DNA of 64,000 nucleotides from Bemisia tabaci. Taxonomy: Eukaryota > Arthropoda > Insecta > Hemiptera > Aleyrodidae. The notes below the pieces were generated by a model, which saw only the letters and a program-made list of their open reading frames with translations, was not told the DNA's origin and ran no database searches. Made by a program: the position numbers and the translations under genes. Positions 42,769 to 55,259 of the stretch are shown one piece after another. Every line of letters starts with the position of its first letter. The first letter of the stretch is position 1. The DNA lies in assembly GCF_918797505.1 (NCBI RefSeq), contig NC_092793.1, positions 88,114,411-88,178,410 on the forward strand, in the 5' to 3' direction.

Positions 42769-44411
42769 GGGTGTCCCAAAATCCCGTAACCCCCCCCCCC
42801 CGGGTAGCTTTTGAACGGTTAGAGATAGAAAAACGAAACTTTCGGATGGTTTCTATCTTAGGGGACCATCTTCTAGGGGGTATCAACATTTTGGTGAGGC
42901 TGTGAATTTTTTAGGGGGGCGGGGAAGGGGGGCCCCAACTTTTTTTTATATGGTAACCCCTATTTTGTAATAATCACCGGAAAGAACATAAGAAACTTAG
43001 CATTTTGGCGCAAACCGCAGATCAATATCTTCATTTTTGACCTAGTTATGATAGGTCGAAGGTCAAATTTGACCTATTTTCAAAGAATCATAACGCCGGT
43101 TCAAATTATCGTAGAGAAACAAATAAAACGGGGTTATTTACCAATTTCGGGCAAAATTCAAAAAACGAAATTTAAGGTAATTTAATTTGACCGTTTAAAT
43201 TTCGTTGTTTTTAAAACTTTGCCCAAGATTTGGGAACTTGAAAACGCAATGTTGAACTACTTTTTAACTTGCCGAGATAATGTTGCGATATAGTAATGAG
43301 AAATGGGCCTGTTGCAAACTTTTGCTAGAGCAAAAATAAGAGTTGTTTCTTATAGATAATGCCTCAAAAATTACGATGAGCGCATCGGCAAAGTCTGAAA
43401 TGCACTCATAACTTCACAGTCTGCGTAAGAAATTTGCGGTTTTTTGAGCTTCCCGCTTCAAAAACGATACTACGGCACAGGTGAACATTTTGTAAGAGGA
43501 GTCGTTCCATCGTCGGCAATACTCATCATGACCGACGCCAATCCGGCAAAACACGTGTTATGGGACGAGATAACACCTGAACTGAATTAGACCAGATAAC
43601 AATCGGCGTGTTAACGTTCATATTTTCCACGCCCGAATTGATTGACCTTGAACTCTCCTCGAATTACGCGCGGAACTGCGCGCAAGCGTCGATCATGATG
43701 AATATCGCTGACGATGGAGCGACTCCTCTAACAAAATGTTCACCTGTGCCGTAGTATCGGTTTTGAAGCGGGAAACTTAAAAAAACGCAAATTTCTTACG
43801 CAGATTGTGAAGTTATGAGTACATTTCAGACTTTGCCGATGCGCTCATCGTGATTTTTGAGGCATTATCTATAAGAAACAACTCTTATTTTTGCTCTAGC
43901 AAAAGTTTGCAACAGGCCCATTGGCTCATTTCGCGGGAAAATCGTATGACCTTTGAACCGACGTATTTGGGGGTCCGAATCCCCCCTTAAAATTAGTTTG
44001 AAGTGATTTCTATGAATTTTACCTGAAAGTGCTTACAAGTTGGTAAAAATTCCCGTTTTATTTTTTTTCTACATTAATTTGAACCGGAGTTATGATTTTT
44101 TGAAAATAGGTCAAAGTTGACCTATGACCTATCATAACTCGGTCAAAAATTAAGATATTGATCTGCGATTTGCGCCAAAATGCTAAAATCCAATTTACTA
44201 TGTTCTCTCCAGTGTTGCATCACAAAATAGAGATAAACATTTGAAAAATAAGTTAGGAGCCCCCCCTCGCTCCCCCCTCAAACATTTTGAACCCCCTAGA
44301 AGGTAGTCCCTTTTGAGATAGAAACATTCCCAAACTTTCGTTTTTCTATCTCTAACCGTTCAAATGTTACCGGGGGGGGGGGGGGGGGGGTTACGGAATT
44401 TTGGGACACCC
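42769..44411. mobile_element. Foldback element, GGGTGTCCCAAAAT termini
   Basis: Begins GGGTGTCCCAAAATCCCG after a TA and ends with inverse ATTTTGGGACACCC. Both ends are followed inward by a C- or G-run of 12 or more, then TCTCTAACCGTT/AACGGTTAGAGA. The arms share the GTTTGCGCCAAAAT and AAAGGTCA.A..TGACCTA blocks with the palindrome at 18-26 kb. The right flank lacks TA. There is no coding sequence. It hosts another inverted-repeat element. Confidence 0.85.
43305..43919. mobile_element. Nested inverted-repeat element, GGGCCTGTTGCAAACTTTTG termini
   Basis: Arms of about 210 bp are near-exact inverses, from GGGCCTGTTGCAAACTTTTG to the inverse ending at 43,919. They flank a loop of about 180 bp. 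It interrupts the right half of the 42,769 foldback. A target duplication is not clear (AAAT on the left, ATTG on the right). Confidence 0.85.
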
Positions 44412-46848
44412 GCTAAAGTAAGTGATTTCTCAACAATCTGGAGCGCCGTCGTATCCTTTTTACCTGAAGAATCGAGCCATGGAGTATTTTCTGTTGAGCT
44501 CATGACACCTAGATCAAACATTTATATTTTTTCGTATTGCTGATTTTTAACCAATATTCTTCAACCCGAAAATCATGGCTAGTTTTTAAATAATTTTTTG
44601 TCACCTTTCCTTTTTTGTCTTCTCATTTTAGTGTATTACGATCTGGAAGAAATGCACAGTTATTTTGTTTTTTTTTTTTTTGGCTAAGTCAGGATCAGTC
44701 TATGGTAACTTTTTTAGCTACTTTCGTTTTCACATGTACCCTTTGCACACTACTAAGTTCTAGAAGTCTGAGAGCCTGTTTTTGATGTTACCTGTTTGTA
44801 TATACTCTCTGAAAGTTCTGATCAGTCGTAGATAAATCTTCTGCTGTAGGTACCGAAAGTATATTGTAATTCAGCCTTTTTTCACACGTTTTTCCTTAAA
44901 GAATATTTGCTTTTAAAGTTTTTTACCTTGTGCATTTTGTGGTGTTCTGATTAAATCTCATTTTCTCACGACGAATGCCAATTCATGGGTAGGAGTGCAA
45001 TTTTGAACAGATTAAAAACTTATTTGATCCTATCCATTCAATAATTATAATTGGTTGTGAACCGTATTTTTTGTCTTTCTGTTAGCTATTGCTTTATTTT
45101 AGTGAAATTCAATTTCCTCCAAGGTGACACAGGTAGATTTTGTTAAGTAAGTATGAATAAAATACTTTAGAAATAGATCGTTAGACTATTACTCATTCAA
45201 CTTACTCCTTATTATTGGATTGTTGCTCGGTGTTATTGTTGACAGCTGTTCATATAAATTGTATTGTTTCTGTACCTATTTTTCTTGTGTATTAGGTATG
45301 AAACAAACATATCTGATCTTTTAATACTCATTTATTTGTGTCAATTCCTTGTTATTTATTATCTATTTTCTTTTAAATAAAACTCATATGTTCTTTGGAA
45401 CCTTGGTTTTTTTTTTAATCACAATAGTCCAGTCAATCTATGCGTTTATTTTGGAAAAACTGAGGAGAATAAAGTAGGACGGATTTCTGTGTAATTTTGG
45501 TTGCTGAATCCAAATCTGATGTTTGCCAACGAAAATTTTGTCGGAAAATGGCCGCCATCTTGTAAAAATGAGGGAAAATCACACCTCCCTCCCCCCCCCA
45601 AAAAAAAATCTCGCTTATTGCGGGGTCTTCGACAAAATGAAGTGTTTTTATTCTAAAAGAACGTAAAATTTTATATTACGCGGCTTTTAGATTTTTGAAA
45701 TCGAGCACTTGGGGCAAGAGTTATGGGCGATCGTCTTAGGGGTGGTTTTAGGGGTTAAATTTTGGGTAAAATTTTCTCTGTAACAACGCTGTAACGACGT
45801 TGGAAGTGAGAAAAAAAATTCGGAAACTGGTTTACACAGTCCCCTTTTTGTAGCAGTGGCCCTCCCCCAAGAAAAATCCCCCCCCCCCCCCCGCGCGCCC
45901 TTGGCCGGTCATCCAAAGTGCACTCTTTTCGATGAAATCACCCTAATTACAGGGGTTAGAAGTGTATGCATCCATCATAGAGCACTTGCTTTTCCAACTC
46001 CCGTCACTCCCCTAAACCCCATTTTGACCCTCCCCTCCCCTCCCGCCATCCCAAACTCCCTAAAACCTTGTTGGCCATGTAAGAGTCACCGAACCGCGCA
46101 ATTCTGAAAGCAAACAGACTTTCCTCGCTTTTGATTTTTTATTGGCCTCCTCAGTGTACCAATTTATGTGCATCTTGCGCTGCTAGAACCGAATATGACC
46201 TGACCGTTTTTTTTTATAACCTTTTAATTTTCCGAAGAAGCCGATTTTCCCGGCTACAAGAGGCAAGTATCAGCCATTTCCGTTTCAAATTTAAAGGAAG
46301 TAAAATTTCTGGCGGTCTTTGATTGGTAGCTTTTTACGTATTTGAAGCCGCTAAATCTGAATAAGATTGCCGTATTTTTCCCCATGACTCTCAAGTTTAG
46401 CTTCTAGTTAAATCTTCTCCCAACTGCTCCAAGTCCCCAACATGTTTTAGAAAAAGAGTCTGTTATGAGCCTTTTCAGTGTAGGAGTATTTTAACTGTGT
46501 TATATACTTTTAAAAATTTTACCAGCTTCTCCGCTAGTTCGCCCCAATGTATTCGAAAGGCGCTGAAGCAGCCAGAAAGGACCTGCGTGTGATTTTTTTC
46601 TCTTCAGCTTCTTTGGACCTCCGATTTTCCAATAGCATAAGAGTGTCAAGGTCTTACCAGGCTGCCTCCGGTATTGCGTGCAAGATATTCGACTGCATGC
46701 TCACCTTTAAAGTGCTCAACCGCTCATCACGTATATGATCTTGGACTCCAAGCTCCCCTTAAGGAGAATTAGTTTTTTTAAAAGAAAATCAAAGTAAGCA
46801 TGGTGTCCAAAATCGTGGGGTGTAGATATTTTCTAAAATTAGACAATA
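44412..46848. other. Unassigned DNA with dispersed array units
   Basis: No supported gene. A unit of the GGAAAA/TTTTCC repeat family is near 45,470-45,560 and a weaker one near 46,190-46,380. C-runs occur near 45,590 and 45,879-45,892. Confidence 0.45.
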
Positions 46849-48257
46849 GGGTGCCCCAAAAAAGTTCGACCCTCAAAAAGTTTCGTTGGATGGTTATAAA
46901 AGTGTTCCATTTGGTTAGAAATCACTTTTCACCAAGTTTCAGATTTTTAGGTAAAGTTTAAGTGCTGCCGCATCGTACATTTGTGAAATTTGCGATCCCC
47001 ATAATTGAGGTTTTTGGCGATTTGCTGATTTTTCTTAATGACGAAGCAGTCACGCTGGAGCCACGAAAATTTGAGATAGAGGGCTCCTAACACACTAATT
47101 TTGATATAAATTGAACATTTGGGCGTGCGAAACAGGGAAGTATGTTTTAAAAATTCGTAAACCCGGCCGAAAACGCTTCTTAGGCGCAGATGGGATACAA
47201 ATCAGCGAGTTCACTAATTTTTTAATGTTTGAAGGAATATTGCTATCGTTGTAAAAATTTAAGATAGTTGACTTCTAAGAGACTAATTTTGATATAAATT
47301 ATACATTTAGGCGTGGAGACGGTGGAAGTATTTTTTAAAGATTCGGAAACTTGACCGAGAACGCTGTTTTGGCGCAAATATGCATTTCGGCGAAAATTGA
47401 TTACTTTTTTAATTTTCGGAGAAATATTATTGATATTTTATGAACTGAAGGTAGTCGACTTCTAACAACATAGTTTTGACAGTTATGATAGTTTTGGTCC
47501 CAGAGACGGATAGTTTAGGTTCCGACATTATAGCTTGTAGTGTGCGTTACGCAATTCTCTTCCGGTAATGTCCCTTAACATCGCGTAAATTTTTTGTCTC
47601 TAGGACTAAAACTATTATTTTTTGTCACAACTACGTTGTTAGAAGTCGACTACCTTTATTTCATAAAATATCAATAATATTTCTCCGAAAATTAAAAAAG
47701 TAATCAATTTTCGCCGAAATGCATATTTGCGCCAAAACAGCGTTCTCGGTCAAGTTACCGAATCTTTAAAAAATACTTCCACTGTCTCCACGCTTAAATG
47801 TGTAATTTATATCAAAATTAATCTATTAGAAGTCAACGATCTTAAATTTTTACGACGATAGCAATATTCCTTCAAACATTAAAAAATTAGTGAACTCGCT
47901 GATTTGTATCCCATCTACGCCTAAGAAGCGTTTTCGGCCGAGTTTACGAATTTTTAAAACATACTTCCCTGTTTCGCACGCCCAAATGTTCAATTTATAT
48001 CAAAATTAGTGTGTTAGGAGCCCTCTATCTCAAATTTTCGTGGCTCCAGCGTGACTGCTTCGTCATTAAGAAAAATCAGCAAATCGCCAAAAACCTCAAT
48101 TATGGGGATCGCAAATTTCACAAATGTACGATGCGGCAGCACTCAAACTTTACCTGAAAATCTGAAACTTGGTGAAAAGTGATTTCTAACCAAATGGAAC
48201 ACTTTTATAACCATACAACGAAACCTTTTGAGGGGCGAACTTTTTTTTGGGACACCC
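46849..48257. mobile_element. Foldback element, GGGTGCCCC/GGGACACCC termini with TA flanks
   Basis: A 1.4 kb element flanked by TA on both sides, with arms of about 650 bp (46,849-47,507 and 47,594-48,257) that are close inverses and a central loop of about 86 bp. Both outer flanks also show ATTAGACAA beside the TA. The small mismatches between arms are single bases. Nothing in it codes for protein. The TA flanks and the GGGTG..CCC ends suggest a Tc1/mariner-mobilised foldback. Confidence 0.88.
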
Positions 48258-48399
48258 TATTAGACAAGCATACTTATTGTTAGAGTCTTAAAATTTATGG
48301 AAGCAATTTTTGGTGTGGTAAAGACTAGAGTACCTTTGTAAGGAGAGTATGGACAACTCGAAAATTTGGAGGTTAGGTTTGATCAGGTCATATAATTCT

Positions 48400-49625
48400 G
48401 AATCTTTCCGACTGGCGACTTGGACGGTCAACCGTTGGAATTCGGCGATTTACCCCGAATCTCCACCGCGGCGGTGCATGTTCGGGGATCGAGCACCTCA
48501 ACGTTTTCATGTAAACAACTAAGATGGCGGCGCATATTGCGCGGGTGTTTTGAATTTATGGATCGCGGGCAAGATCCACACTTTAAGCGGACTTGAAGCA
48601 ACCACGTACTTAATTAAAATTTACATTTAAATATTTTTATCAAGTTAATATTAATTCCTGATAGTCGAATGAAGGAAGTTTTCTCCCGTTAAGACACAAG
48701 CTGCAATGTCGCCGTTTATCAATGCATTCTAGGAGAAAAAAAAGTAGCAGCCAGAAGAATGAGTCTTGAGCGACCATCCTCAGCATTCATTCCTTCTTTT
48801 CAGAGATTTTTTGTCATCACTTATCAGGGATGTAAAATGAAATCTAACATGATATTATATATAAATTATTCTCTTGAGATAAATTCCTTACCTCTGAACT
48901 AGAAAAGCCATTGATTCAGCTTTGTTCTGACCCCAACACAAATAAAACAATCAGCCCAACAGGCAGCAAGCGTCAAGAGATATTTATGCATTTATCCTCT
49001 CAGTTATTTGCACTTGGTCTGGAAAATACTGAAATAATGGTTTATACTGCTGAGAGCAATGGAATTTGTTGGATGTTCAACGTCTTTCGCAAATATTGAC
49101 ACATTACGGCAAGAGGCTGGTGTTACCTTTGATGCATCAACGAAGAGGTATCACAAACAACTTCGAAGTTAAAAGTTACAAAATCAAGCAGCGCTACTAC
49201 ATTTAAATTTGAGAATACTAGATATTCATACCAATTAGGTAATCAGAGACGTTTGGAGACTTTTATACGTAAATTCCGGTGGAAAACCCACTCCATGAAG
49301 ACATTGGTACAATGTACAAGTGGAGTGAAACAGTTGCAAAAAGTAAACAAATACTTACGTTCGCGTAACGGTGAGCTTAGCTTATTGAGGCTAAAATGGA
49401 ACGACTGAAACGATAAAATTAATTTTGAATTATTATACTATAATCGATCAGCACACGATGCTTGGGCATGCGATCGGTAGGCTTGGTTTCGTAAACAAAT
49501 ATGGCGGCGGTCCGTCACAACGTTGAGAGTGCCGAACCCCCGAAAACGCACCGCCGCGGTGGAGATTCGGGGTAAATCGCCGAATTCCAACGGTTGACCG
49601 TCCAAGTCGCCAGTCGGCAAAACCC
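48400..49625. mobile_element. Mutator-like element with ~150 bp terminal repeats and 9 bp duplication
   Basis: TATAATTCT occurs at 48,391-48,399 and 49,626-49,634, the 9 bp duplication expected of Mutator-like elements. The termini are long inverted repeats: CCGACTGGCGACTTGGACGG and about 100 bp more match the inverse right end, with increasing divergence inward through AAACAA.TA.GATGGCGGCG. No transposase is visible, so it is non-autonomous. It contains an exon-like coding segment at 48,903-49,099. Confidence 0.72.
48903..49099 (+). CDS. Exon-like fragment carried by the Mutator-like element
   Basis: A CCTTACCTCTGAACTAG acceptor-like site is followed by about 65 codons: KPLIQLCSDPNTNKTISP, then IFMHLSSQLFALGLEN and ESNGICWMFNVFRKY before a TGA at 49,097-49,099. 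The frame is open, with protein-like composition, and ends as a terminal exon would. The family is unknown to me. It may be captured host sequence (Pack-MULE style) or the end of a lost transposase gene. Confidence 0.33.
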
Positions 49626-49910
49626 TATAATTCTTGGGGCCCAAAAAGGCAGCCAACCTATTAACTCGAATTAGCCAGTGGTACTAATTTAAACTGCGAG
49701 AGTTGGTACACTGATCAAAAATTATGAAAGTACATCAAACTTTGATTTTGCATACATTTTCTCAGTTTCAAAGTCTTAATCCTTAGAAACGCTTGTTTAC
49801 AATGCGCTGTCAGCCCTTTATTGTTTGATATTTCAAATGCATTGGTTGGCAGCAGCACTTTTCTAGTGATTTTCGTTTTTCACGTTGTCGCCCGTTTTGG
49901 GCCCTAAGAG

Positions 49911-50248
49911 CAGAGACAAGAGACCCTCCACTAGTAACTTGGCTATGGTGGAAGCTTTTACTTTCGGGACTTCAGCATTCTACTGTTGACTTACCTACAT
50001 GGTTGATGTTCAACAACGTGTTGGCAGTTTCGTTTTGCAAACAAGCCGAAAATGGCCGACGTTTGGGAAAGTTGTTTGGCTTATGACGTCATCCGAAGCT
50101 CATCATCGACCATGTAGGTAAGTCAACAGCCGAAAATATGGCGATGACTGTTTGCTCGCTCATAATTGTCCATAAGGAATTGTTGAAACCCCGAAAGTAA
50201 AAGCTTCCACCTGTCGCTAGGAGGCCAGTGGAGGGTCTCTTGTCTCTG
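49911..50248. mobile_element. hAT miniature element, CAGAG termini, 8 bp duplication
   Basis: 338 bp, starting CAGAGACAAGAGACCCTCCA and ending with the inverse. CCTAAGAG flanks it on both sides (49,903-49,910 and 50,249-50,256). CAG ends with an 8 bp duplication are diagnostic of hAT. A second matching block inside each end is TGGAAGCTTTTACTTTCGGG. Confidence 0.88.
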
Positions 50249-50301
50249 CCTAAGAGCTACATAAATCGAGTTTTCCGTACTCTCCCTATAAAGGTACTCT
50301 A

Positions 50302-50777
50302 GTAATAAAAAGACGAAGAAAGTGTTGTGTAGGAAATCATAGAGGAAACGCAGAAAGTGGTGGCAAACGGAGGAATGTACTTTTCTACGTCACAGCTAAA
50401 AATGAAGCCGACCTTCTGATTGGTCAAGAGGATCGCGGAAAAACCGAGACCTCTTTGAAATTTAAATAGGAGCGGGAAAGATTGTGAGGTTCCCATACTT
50501 ATTTTGGCTCTAAAAACTTGAAACTTTTTACTTTTTATTTCTCAACGTGTTGTTCTATTAATGTTCGACTATAACTGAAAATAATTTGTAAGTAATATAT
50601 ATATATTTCATAAGATAACAACTTTTATCTCGACATGATCTCGACTCGTCCCGTTTTGAAGGTATAACCATAAATGCGTTTTGTGCGTCAAAAAAGCAGA
50701 AATTGGAGAGTCGTGGTAACTAATGTTTAATTATAAGACTTTCAATGCTAGATTCAGTGGTAATGTAGGTCTTTACA
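50302..50777. other. Unassigned DNA
   Basis: No gene supported. TTTTCTACGTCACAGC near 50,383 recurs near 51,122. Confidence 0.4.
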
Positions 50778-51064
50778 GGCGTGTTGTTAAAAGTCAGAAT
50801 TGCGACTTCTGAGTTATCCGCTGAGTTGCTGAGCTCAGCGAAAGTGTTGTTAAACGTTTTCTGAGGTTATCCGCTGAGCTGCCAGTTTGTAAACAAAGGC
50901 CGCCATCTTCTCAGCAAAATTGGTCAGCGCTCAGCGCAGAGCTGGCTGAGCTGCTATTACTACGTCATAGGCAATATTTGTTTTTGTTTTGCTAAGCGGA
51001 TAACTCCAAAATTACGGACTGACGTCATTTTGCTGACTTTACTTTTTGAGTTTAACAACGCGTC
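50778..51064. mobile_element. MITE 1 with GTTGTTAAA termini
   Basis: Starts GGCGTGTTGTTAAA and ends with near-inverse TTTAACAACGCGTC. The interior has repeated GCTGAGCT/AGCTCAGC palindromes. It belongs with the neighbouring element at 51,162-51,656. No clear target duplication. Confidence 0.6.
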
Positions 51065-51161
51065 TTATATAGGTTCCATCATGAAAAGTACTATTTTTTG
51101 AGCAGCACGCCAGTCCGTGTACTTTTCTACGTCACAGCCAATCTTCAAGATGGCTGCGAGA

Positions 51162-51656
51162 GATGCGTTGTTAAAGTCCACAACTGCCCAACGAAAATTA
51201 CCCGCTGAGCGTTGAGCTCAACGAAAGCGTTGGTAAATTCTGGTGGATTTACCCGTTTTCCAAGATGGCTGCTCAGCAAAATGCCCAACAGCTCAGCGAG
51301 GTTTTTGGCTGCTGTGGACCGCTGCCGAGTTTGCTGGATTGTTGTAATGTTATTGTTTACATCCATAACCGCCATTTTTTCGCATTTCTTCGCCACAAGT
51401 TCGTCACCAGACTGACTTGCAATTGCTTATAATCGTTAATTGCGTCAATTTCGTAATAATGTGGGTGTTAATAAGATTTTTAAATGTTAAAAATCTTAAA
51501 TTTCAATAAAACTTAACCTCCAAATCCGCAGAATCCGACGGGAATTTAACAACGACATCTCGATTTTCTCCCGTCGAAGTCGTCGTTGAGATGACGTCAA
51601 TCCCGCTAAGATTCGGCCATTTTTGTAGGGCAGCAAAAGTAATTTAACAACGCACC
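51162..51656. mobile_element. MITE 2 with GTTGTTAAA termini
   Basis: Starts GATGCGTTGTTAAA and ends TTTAACAACGCACC, with an internal CCCGCTGAGCGTTGAGCTCA block related to the first copy. No clear target duplication. Confidence 0.6.
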
Positions 51657-53529
51657 TGAGGCCACCACCTTCTGTATTTCCTATATGGTAGGAAATTGTG
51701 CGTAGGTTAGGTTAGGGTAAAAGTTACGTTAACTCAATTGAGGTTAGATAATAAAAGTACCTATGCGATTTTCTATCATGATGAAGAAAGGATGGACTTA
51801 AAACTAAGGGAGGTCTACTTGCTATTGGATTCCATACTCAAGCAAAGAGGTGAAAATTTTCAGAGGGGAGCATGGAGTCCAACATCTTGGACGAGATGAA
51901 CAGGCAATCATACAAAAGGTGAGCATGGAGTCCATACATAATTGCTGCTTCCAAAGGGAAAATGAAACAAAAATCGAGGTTTGAGGTACATTAATTCTCG
52001 TGTATTTTGTGATGCCAAACCTGAAAATGGCTACCTTTTTTTTAAAGCCTATTTTCTTCTCAAAAACTGGCGCATCCGAGCTAGTTCGGTATTTCGTGCC
52101 TGTACCTGCAGTCGAAAGTTCCAAACTTGGGGGAAAGGATGTACGTTTAGCATCAAGTGTGACTTCTGAGAGGTCCTTTTTTATTTCTGACTCAGAATCT
52201 TGCCTCTTAGGTCCCCAGGTTGGAACATGTTCTGAAATCCCGAGCATGCTTGCAAAGAGCAGAGAACATTCTCAGCAATCCAGGAGTTCTTGAATGGGAA
52301 ATAGACTATTCAGGGAAAACGGACGGATGTTAGAAACAATCGGAGATCATGTTCGGTTTCTTCTTCTTCTTCCTCCTCCTTCTCTACAAACGACTATGGC
52401 ATAGCCCTATTTTAGGTCATATAGTATCGAGTGCATTAACATATACATGTAATATAACATCTAAAAAATCCGAATAATTGAGGAAATGAAAGCGTAATAC
52501 CGAAAATCGTTACTTCACTCAGATTCAAACGGGCCGCCGCTCGCGCTTCTCTATGACTTCGGCGGATCGAGGGCCACTCTCATTGGTCCACGCAGCGACT
52601 GCCTTACTCCGATGCACCGATGACTCGGAGATGCTTGTTGTTTTCGGTAAATATCTACTAGTTTGACGTCACAAAACGGACTGGTTATGGCTTACTAGCG
52701 GAAAGCCCGTGACTGAAGTTACGGGTCTAGATGCTTCACAAAAAATTATTAATTTAATAACGGGGAGCATTAAGCCGACATCGTTTCGGGAATGATGTAC
52801 CACTATTCGACCACATGGGCGCTTGTTTTGCCAGAGTGAGGGTGCCATTTCACGACGATACCGCTATTCGACCACGCGGAAGCTCCTGTTGCCTACACTG
52901 AAATTGAAGGCGAAATGAAATGACGTTAATTTAATCTTCTCTAGTTTGATGAAATGTTATTTTTTAAAAACGTTATTGGAACACGAATTAGGATGAACTT
53001 AGATTAGACAGGATAAATGCAGTTTTATGCTCATCAATCCTTTTTCATCTGGAAAATGGCGGAAATTTGGTATTACGGACGTTTACTGTGGGATGCGAAT
53101 GAAACTCTGGGTCCTTTTGGTTTTTGGTTCGACAAAAATACTGACTCCTCCGCATTGCATTTCTGAAATGTCAAATACTTTTAAAATGGCAGCATGCGAA
53201 TCCACCCGTAAACGTCCGTAATACCAAGTTTCCACCATTTTCCTCGTCATTTTGAAGTTATTCAGAATTTCAAAAATCCAATGACAGATTCATCTTTCTC
53301 ATGTCGAAATGCCTCCTGATACCAAGTCTCATGCAAATTCACCAATAAGCAGCCTAATATATTCTCTTGCCGCTCAAGGTTGCCATATTGACCCCCGCCA
53401 TTTTGAAAAGGACAACATTTTTCCGGAAAAGTAATGCTAGAATCGTTTTCCTGTTCCAGAAAACCTCTGAAAACCAAGCTTCATCCCAATCCGTCGACGG
53501 AAACGGAGATGTAAATTTCCGTTATTTTG
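51657..53529. other. Unassigned DNA with a short inverted repeat
   Basis: Open frames at 51,981-52,293 and the overlapping minus-strand frame 51,822-52,247 have no recognised content. An imperfect inverted repeat (GGTATTACGGACGTTTA and its inverse) spans about 53,056-53,240. ACCRCTATTCGACCAC occurs twice near 52,800 and 52,860. Confidence 0.4.
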
Positions 53530-53831
53530 AAATTTGACCGGCGACCAGTTTGTCAAAAATCAAGAGTTTGACTTGCGGTTTGCGCCAAAAATTTTCTGTT
53601 TTAATTCTCTTTGAATTGATGTGTCACAAAGGGGATGTTGCCATTTGAAAAAAAAAGTTGGGGCCCGTAGCGCGTAGCCCCTTCCCCTGGGGGGGGGGGG
53701 GGGGAGGCAAAAAGTTCGGGGGCCCTAAAAGTAGCTAACATCGATGTTTGAATATTCCCGAAATTTTGTTTCAAAATATGAATTACGTAAAATTTTAGAG
53801 GGGGTGGAAGGGACTTAGGGGATACCCTGTA
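53530..53831. mobile_element. Solo arm of the 18-26 kb / 43 kb foldback family
   Basis: GCGGTTTGCGCCAAAAATT, GTGTCACAAAGGGG, then TTGAAAAAAAAAGTTGGGG and a terminus GGATACCCTGTA follow in the same order as in the right arms at about 25.68-25.92 kb and 44.16-44.41 kb. A run of 16 or more G lies near 53,690-53,705. The partner arm is absent. Confidence 0.6.
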
Positions 53832-53859
53832 TAGTTGAAGATAGAATATAGTTGAGTTG

Positions 53860-54300
53860 AGTGGAAAAGAAACAAACACATCAAACACAACAAACACAGC
53901 AAAAACTTTAAACACGACAAACATCCCTTTTATCCCGGTTAATATCAATACATCCCGTTTTATCCCTATCTATATCCTATTTTACCCATATCTATCCTGA
54001 TTTATTCTATCTATCCCGTTTCAAATTGATTATGCCACTCTCCCATCCTGTTCCATATCGGACAATATATCAAAAATCGATAAACACAGATCAATATATC
54101 GAAGGACGGGATAACCCTAACTATCCTGTTTTATCCTTAGCTACCCCGTTTCACGCTGATTATTCCCCTTTTCTTAAAATTCCTACCTTTTATCCCGGTG
54201 AATATCAATTAATTCCGATTTATCCCTGTCTGTCCTGCCTTATATCGAACGATATATCGAGGATCGATTTACGATACAATATTTTATCCCTATGAATGAA
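53860..54300 (+). repeat. Degenerate TATCCCGTTTTATCC-type minisatellite
   Basis: After a short AAACACAACA-rich stretch, variants of TATCCCGTTTTATCCC recur many times (near 53,932, 53,955, 54,010, 54,131, 54,189, 54,215), along with ATATATCGA blocks. There is no coding signal. Confidence 0.6.
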
Positions 54301-54940
54301 ACCCCGAAAAAATGGTGGTAGGGGAGCAAGGCATGCTATAAGAAAAACAAATATAAATAAAATGAGGGGGGGGGGAGGTAGAATAAATGCTGGCAAAAAA
54401 TTAGAACTAACCTAGCTATGATTTATTTTAAAAAAAAAGAAAAGAAAAAAAAAAAAAATCCGCTGACTCGGCCAGGAAATGGAAATAGTTAAAACATCAG
54501 CTGATAGCAAGCAAAGGTTACCAAGGAAACTAAGGAATGGAACTTTCATAAAAACAGTTTGGTGGAAAACAGCGTAAGTAGGGCACTTACGTTAATTACC
54601 GTTTATAAGTAAACGGTAGATGCGATTTAACCGAAAATCTATACAGTTCTTCATAAGACCAAAATGGACAAAATTGCAAAATTTGAAGAAGCTAACTTAA
54701 ATCTAACGATAGTTATCGTGAACGAAAGAATTGACGACATAGGTCGGGTGACTATTATAGGTGGGATGAGATGGGATTCCAGGGACGCTGTGCCGTTCTG
54801 TTGTGAGCGGGTGATTGCAGCGCATTCTCGCGTAGGACCCTAGTAAACTCAGAGGATCCTTCTTCCCGAACCTCGACTCATCCATCGCCCGCTCCAAAAG
54901 TGAGGTTAAGTCAAAGACATAAAGACGGAGTGCTCGTATC
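54301..54940. other. Unassigned DNA
   Basis: No supported gene. There is a G-run near 54,366-54,375 and an A-rich stretch near 54,430-54,460. Confidence 0.4.
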
Positions 54941-55259
54941 TAGAGTCCCTTTATACTGAGAGTCAAGACAATGTGAATCCATTTCTGATTGGTTCCCGTA
55001 TTTTAGGCCTTCACTGTGTCACAAACGGGAATAAAGATTACATTTTCACCGATTGCAAAGATTATATTCTGGAATGGACCAGGGAATTACGGGTTCGGCA
55101 AGGAACAAACGGAATGAGAGAAGGAACGGAAAAAGGAATTTAAGAATGGGCCGATCAAAGATTACAAAAAACGTTCAATTTCTGTAATATTTATTCCCGT
55201 TTGTGACTCCATGGGGGGGGGGGGGGTGTTGTCTTGACTCTCAGTATAAAGGGACTCTA
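54941..55259. mobile_element. hAT miniature element, TAGAGTCCC termini, perfect 8 bp duplication
   Basis: 319 bp, TAGAGTCCCTTTATACTGAG to its inverse, with terminal inverted repeats of about 31 bp. CTCGTATC flanks both sides (54,933-54,940 and 55,260-55,267). A poly-G run sits near the right end. It is non-coding. Same family as 62,366-62,800. Confidence 0.92.

Larger units (their letters stand above)
48326..50301. mobile_element. hAT-like element, TAGAGTACC termini
   Basis: Left end TAGAGTACCTTTGTAAGGAG and right end with inverse CTCCCTATAAAGGTACTCTA. Flanking octamers GTAAAGAC and GTAATAAA match at only 5 of 8 positions, so the duplication is decayed or absent. The ends match the type of 55,287-62,198. 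It hosts two further elements. Confidence 0.65.
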
